From the NCBI RefSeq assembly GCF_009379765.1, contig NZ_WHTD01000064.1:1-41403 (forward strand): a stretch of 41,403 nucleotides of DNA, given 5' to 3'. The stretch comes from Actinophytocola sp. (GTDB lineage Bacteria; Actinomycetota; Actinomycetes; Mycobacteriales; Pseudonocardiaceae). The notes below the pieces were generated by a model. That model saw only the letters and a list, made by a program, of their open reading frames with translations. It was not told where the DNA came from and made no database searches. Of the stretch, positions 39,005-41,403 are shown in pieces; the stretch's first letter is position 1; each line of letters starts with the position of its first letter. The position numbers and the translations under genes were made by a program.

Positions 39005-41132
39005 TCAGTAGACCTCGATCTTGCCCGTGGACCGGGGACTGAACGGGTCGTTGAAGAAGTACTCGCCCTTCTTCCTGAACTTGTGGGTGAACGACTCGCC
39101 GGGCGCGAGCCTGCGGTCGAACAGCCCCTCGAAGAACTGTGTCGCGCCGCGGGTGTTCGCGTTGCCGGCCGGGTTGGTGAACGTGACGGTGGTGCCGGCC
39201 GGGACGCGCAGGTGGGTCGGTGCCATGGCGTTGACCGCGGTGGACTCCGTGGTGCCGACCTCGCCGGTGTCCGCGTCGTACGTCCGTCCGATCACGACGG
39301 TGTCGGCGACCGCGCTGCCGTCGACCGGTCCACCCGAGACGGGGCGCCGGATGACCGGTGGCGGCGGGGTGGGCGCCGGCCCGACGGTGCCGCCGATCTT
39401 GAACGCCCAGAGGAAGTCGCCGCGCGGCGCCGAGTTGCCGTACGGGATGCCGGTTCCTCCGGCGTACACGGCCATGTACTGCTGACCGTCCACTTCGTAC
39501 ATGATGGGACTGCTGCTGATGGCCGCGCCGGTCTGGAACCGCCACAGCTCGCGGCCGGTGCGGGCGTCCAGGCCGAGCAGGTTGCCGTCGGGCTGCCCGA
39601 TGAACATCAGGTCGCTGCCCGTCGTGAGGATGCCGTTGCCGTGCGCCAGCGAGTAGGGCATGTGCTTGTTCCACCGCACCTTGTTGGTGCTCGGGTCGAC
39701 CGCGACGATCCCGCCGGTCTGGTACTCACCGGGTGGCCGCAGGCCGTTGCTGGACTCGGTCAGCGAGTGTGCCGCGGCCACGTAGCCGAAGCCGGTGTAG
39801 ACGAGCTTCGTGCTGTGGCTGAACGACTGATGGCTCCAGTCCGCGCCGCCGCCGTGGCCGGGGATCGACCAGGATGGGGATGTCCCAGTGCGGGTCGTAG
39901 AGCGATCCCTGAACATAGTTGGGCACGGCCCGGTTCGGGTTGCCCGGGATGCTGGTGCCCAGCGGTTGGTCGACCACGGTGTTCTCGGTCCACGGGCCCT
40001 GGCGGGGGAACGGCTGGGTTGGCCAGGTCTTCTGCCGCGGGTCCTGCGGCACGGGGCGCTCGTCGATGCCCAGCGGCGCGGAGCCGTCCTCGCGGTCGAG
40101 GATGTAGTACATGCCGCACTTGCTGCCGTAGATCACGAGCTTGCGCATCCGCCCGCGGATCCGGACGTCCGCGAGCACGGGTGCCATGGTGTTGTCCATG
40201 TCCCAGATGCCGTGGTGGATGGACTGGAAGTGCCAGCGGTACGCACCGGTCTCCATGTCCATCGCGACGAGCGAGCTGGAGAACAGGTTCAGCCCGCCAC
40301 GCTGTGAACCGTCCTGAGAGGACCGGTTGCCTCGGGCGTTGCCGAACGCCCAGTAGACGAGCCCGAGGTCCGGGTCGACCGCGGGGTGCATCCACGGGGT
40401 GGCGCCGCCGGCTTGCCAGGAGTCGCCCTCCCAGGTGTCGTTGCCGATCTCGCCCGGCCCGGGTACGCCCCAGAAGTGCCACACGACATCGCCGTTGCCG
40501 GCATCGAGCGCGATCCCCGCGCCACGGTCACCGTCATGGGTGCCGCAGTAGAGCCGGCCGTCGTGGTAGATGACGGCGACCTTCTCCATGTTGCCGTACT
40601 CGGTGACCTGCTTCTCCCACACGACCTCGCCGGTCTCCTGGCTCAGCGCGATGATCCAGCTTCCGTTGCCGTGGGTGAAGACCATGCCCTGGCCCACCGC
40701 CACACCGCGCCGGGTCAGCGTGCCGCGGGTCTGCCGGTAGACCCACTTCGTCGTGCCGGTCGCGCCGTCGACGGCGAACACGTTGCCGAGCGCGGACTCG
40801 ATGTAGAGCACGCCGTCGACGGCGACCGCGGTGCTCTGGTTGGTGCCCGTGGTGAGTCCGCCCTCGATCCGGTTGACCCAGGCGGCGCCGAGCTTCCTGA
40901 CGTTGCCGCGATGGATGTCGTCGAGTGCCGAGTAGTTCTGGTTGCCGAGGTTCCCGCCGATCTTGGGGAAGTCCCGGCCGCCCGGTGTGGTGGCGATCGG
41001 GGGCCGGGTGTGCCCGTGCACCGCGGGATCGGCCGCCGCGGGCAGGCCGGACGTCACGGATGTGCCGACCGCGACACCCACGGCGGCCGCCGCCGCACCC
41101 TTCATGAGCTCTCTGCGTTGGATCTCCGCCAT
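39005..41132 (-). pseudogene. twin-arginine exported PQQ-type dehydrogenase with C-terminal cupredoxin-like domain; +1 frame break
   Basis: ATG 41132 with GGAGG upstream. TAT signal EIQRRELMKGAAAAAVGVAV. The beta-propeller carries quinoprotein features: TWEGDSWQAGGATPWMHPAV, DLGLVYWAFGNARGN and repeated GxLxALDxxTGxxxW-like strands (SSPIMYEVDGQQYMAVYAGG). At plus 39876..39879 (CCCC on the coding strand) the frame breaks after YDPHWDIP; dropping one C restores SWSIPGHGGGADWSHQSFSH and a 708-residue protein. The last ~110 residues are cupredoxin-like (LRVPAGTTVTFTNPAGNANT, GESFTHKFRKKGEYFF) but lack the usual Cys and His copper ligands. In this locus it could oxidise quinate, shikimate or a related polyol outside the cell; this is inference. 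Confidence 0.85.
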
Positions 41133-41170
41133 GCCGCGCTACCTCCGTCGTTGGAAGATTGGGCAATGAG

Positions 41171-41185
41171 GTCCGTCTAGCGGAC
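41171..41185. promoter_or_regulatory. inverted repeat GTCCG-TCTAG-CGGAC with adjoining GGACT repeats
   Basis: Perfect 5-bp arms around TCTAG in the 159-bp divergent gap between the dehydrogenase and the last gene. Two direct GGACT copies, 9 bases apart, overlap its right arm (GGACTATATGGACT). Probable operator; binder unknown. Confidence 0.5.
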
Positions 41186-41291
41186 TATATGGACTGTGTG
41201 GCGGTTCAGCGTAAGCTCGTTCCATCGTGCTTTACAAGCCCAACATGGTTCATCCGGTCCACAGAGTGGACCGAGCGAAAGGGTCAGCACT

Positions 41292-41403
41292 GTGAACAGA
41301 CGAGCATCGACCTTGATGACCGCCATCGTGAGCGCTGCCGTGGCCACGGCAGCCACCGTTCTCGCCGTCGGCGTACCGGCGGCGGCCAACGACAGGGACC
41401 GCA
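41292..41403 (+). CDS. N-terminal end of a secreted protein, 3' truncated by the window edge
   Basis: GTG 41292 preceded by AAAGGG. The 37 visible residues are NRRASTLMTAIVSAAVATAA then TVLAVGVPAAANDRDR: positive start, hydrophobic core and an AAA-type cleavage site, a Sec signal peptide. The mature protein lies beyond the window. It is divergent from the PQQ-type dehydrogenase. Confidence 0.6.
   Translation, partial: MNRRASTLMTAIVSAAVATAATVLAVGVPAAANDRDR

Overview
The window is high-GC actinomycete DNA. Codons are mostly G/C-ended, GTG starts are common, and the proteins are of types typical of Pseudonocardiales (Amycolatopsis, Saccharothrix or Kutzneria-like): GAF-ANTAR proteins, TrmB/LuxR-type regulators, twin-arginine exported proteins, a DUF6307-like mini-protein and an Imm1-type immunity protein. 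The family assignment is inferred from gene content only. No rRNA, tRNA or CRISPR was seen.

Left part (1 to about 6940): accessory and scarred. It holds the tail of an HNH/13E12-repeat protein, two small unknown genes, a TauD/clavaminate-synthase-like dioxygenase facing a NUDIX hydrolase, and an XRE-TPR regulator split by a complete ISKra4-type insertion sequence. The element runs 2646..4336 with 9-bp target duplications; collapsing one duplication restores the regulator exactly. Next come a DddA/SCP1.201-like cytidine deaminase with an Imm1-like partner, and a 45-codon tail of a GH53 galactanase.

Middle left (6942 to 17336): a MmcQ/YjbR protein, a membrane-anchored protein coupled to an unusual DppB-DppC fused permease, a 1258-residue secreted subtilase, and two paralogous overlapping TrmB/LuxR-type regulators. 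A deletion scar follows, in which the start of a class V aminotransferase meets the end of a glycolate-oxidase-type Fe-S protein. A 21-bp minisatellite lies beside it.

Centre (17337 to 26718): a twin-arginine TIM-barrel epimerase and a ThuA/sorbosone-dehydrogenase/PKD/CBM6 protein form a sugar operon on the minus strand. On the plus strand lies a tightly coupled six-gene operon: mini-protein, delta-9-type desaturase, STAS protein, two GAF-ANTAR proteins and a CorA channel. It looks like a membrane or stress response unit.

Right part (26729 to 35194): a TetR/Hsp20 divergent pair with three operator-like sites at 21-bp spacing, a DUF309 protein, a front-end-type desaturase, a DUF6307-like mini-protein, a LapA-like membrane protein, a GT4 glycosyltransferase, a second TetR facing a DUF4389 membrane protein, a short-chain dehydrogenase with an internal deletion, a truncated secreted protein, and a lipoprotein of the PF03640 type.

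Right end (35188 to 41403): a quinate/shikimate-type catabolic locus. It contains a shikimate/quinate dehydrogenase, a QsuB-like 3-dehydroshikimate dehydratase carrying an extra third TIM-barrel domain, and a twin-arginine exported PQQ-type dehydrogenase with a cupredoxin-like tail that is broken by a +1 shift. The window ends in the signal peptide of another secreted protein.

Three open frames (3322, 5665 and 39876) are broken in the same way, by one extra base in a four-base G/C run. This may reflect sequencing indels rather than three real mutations.
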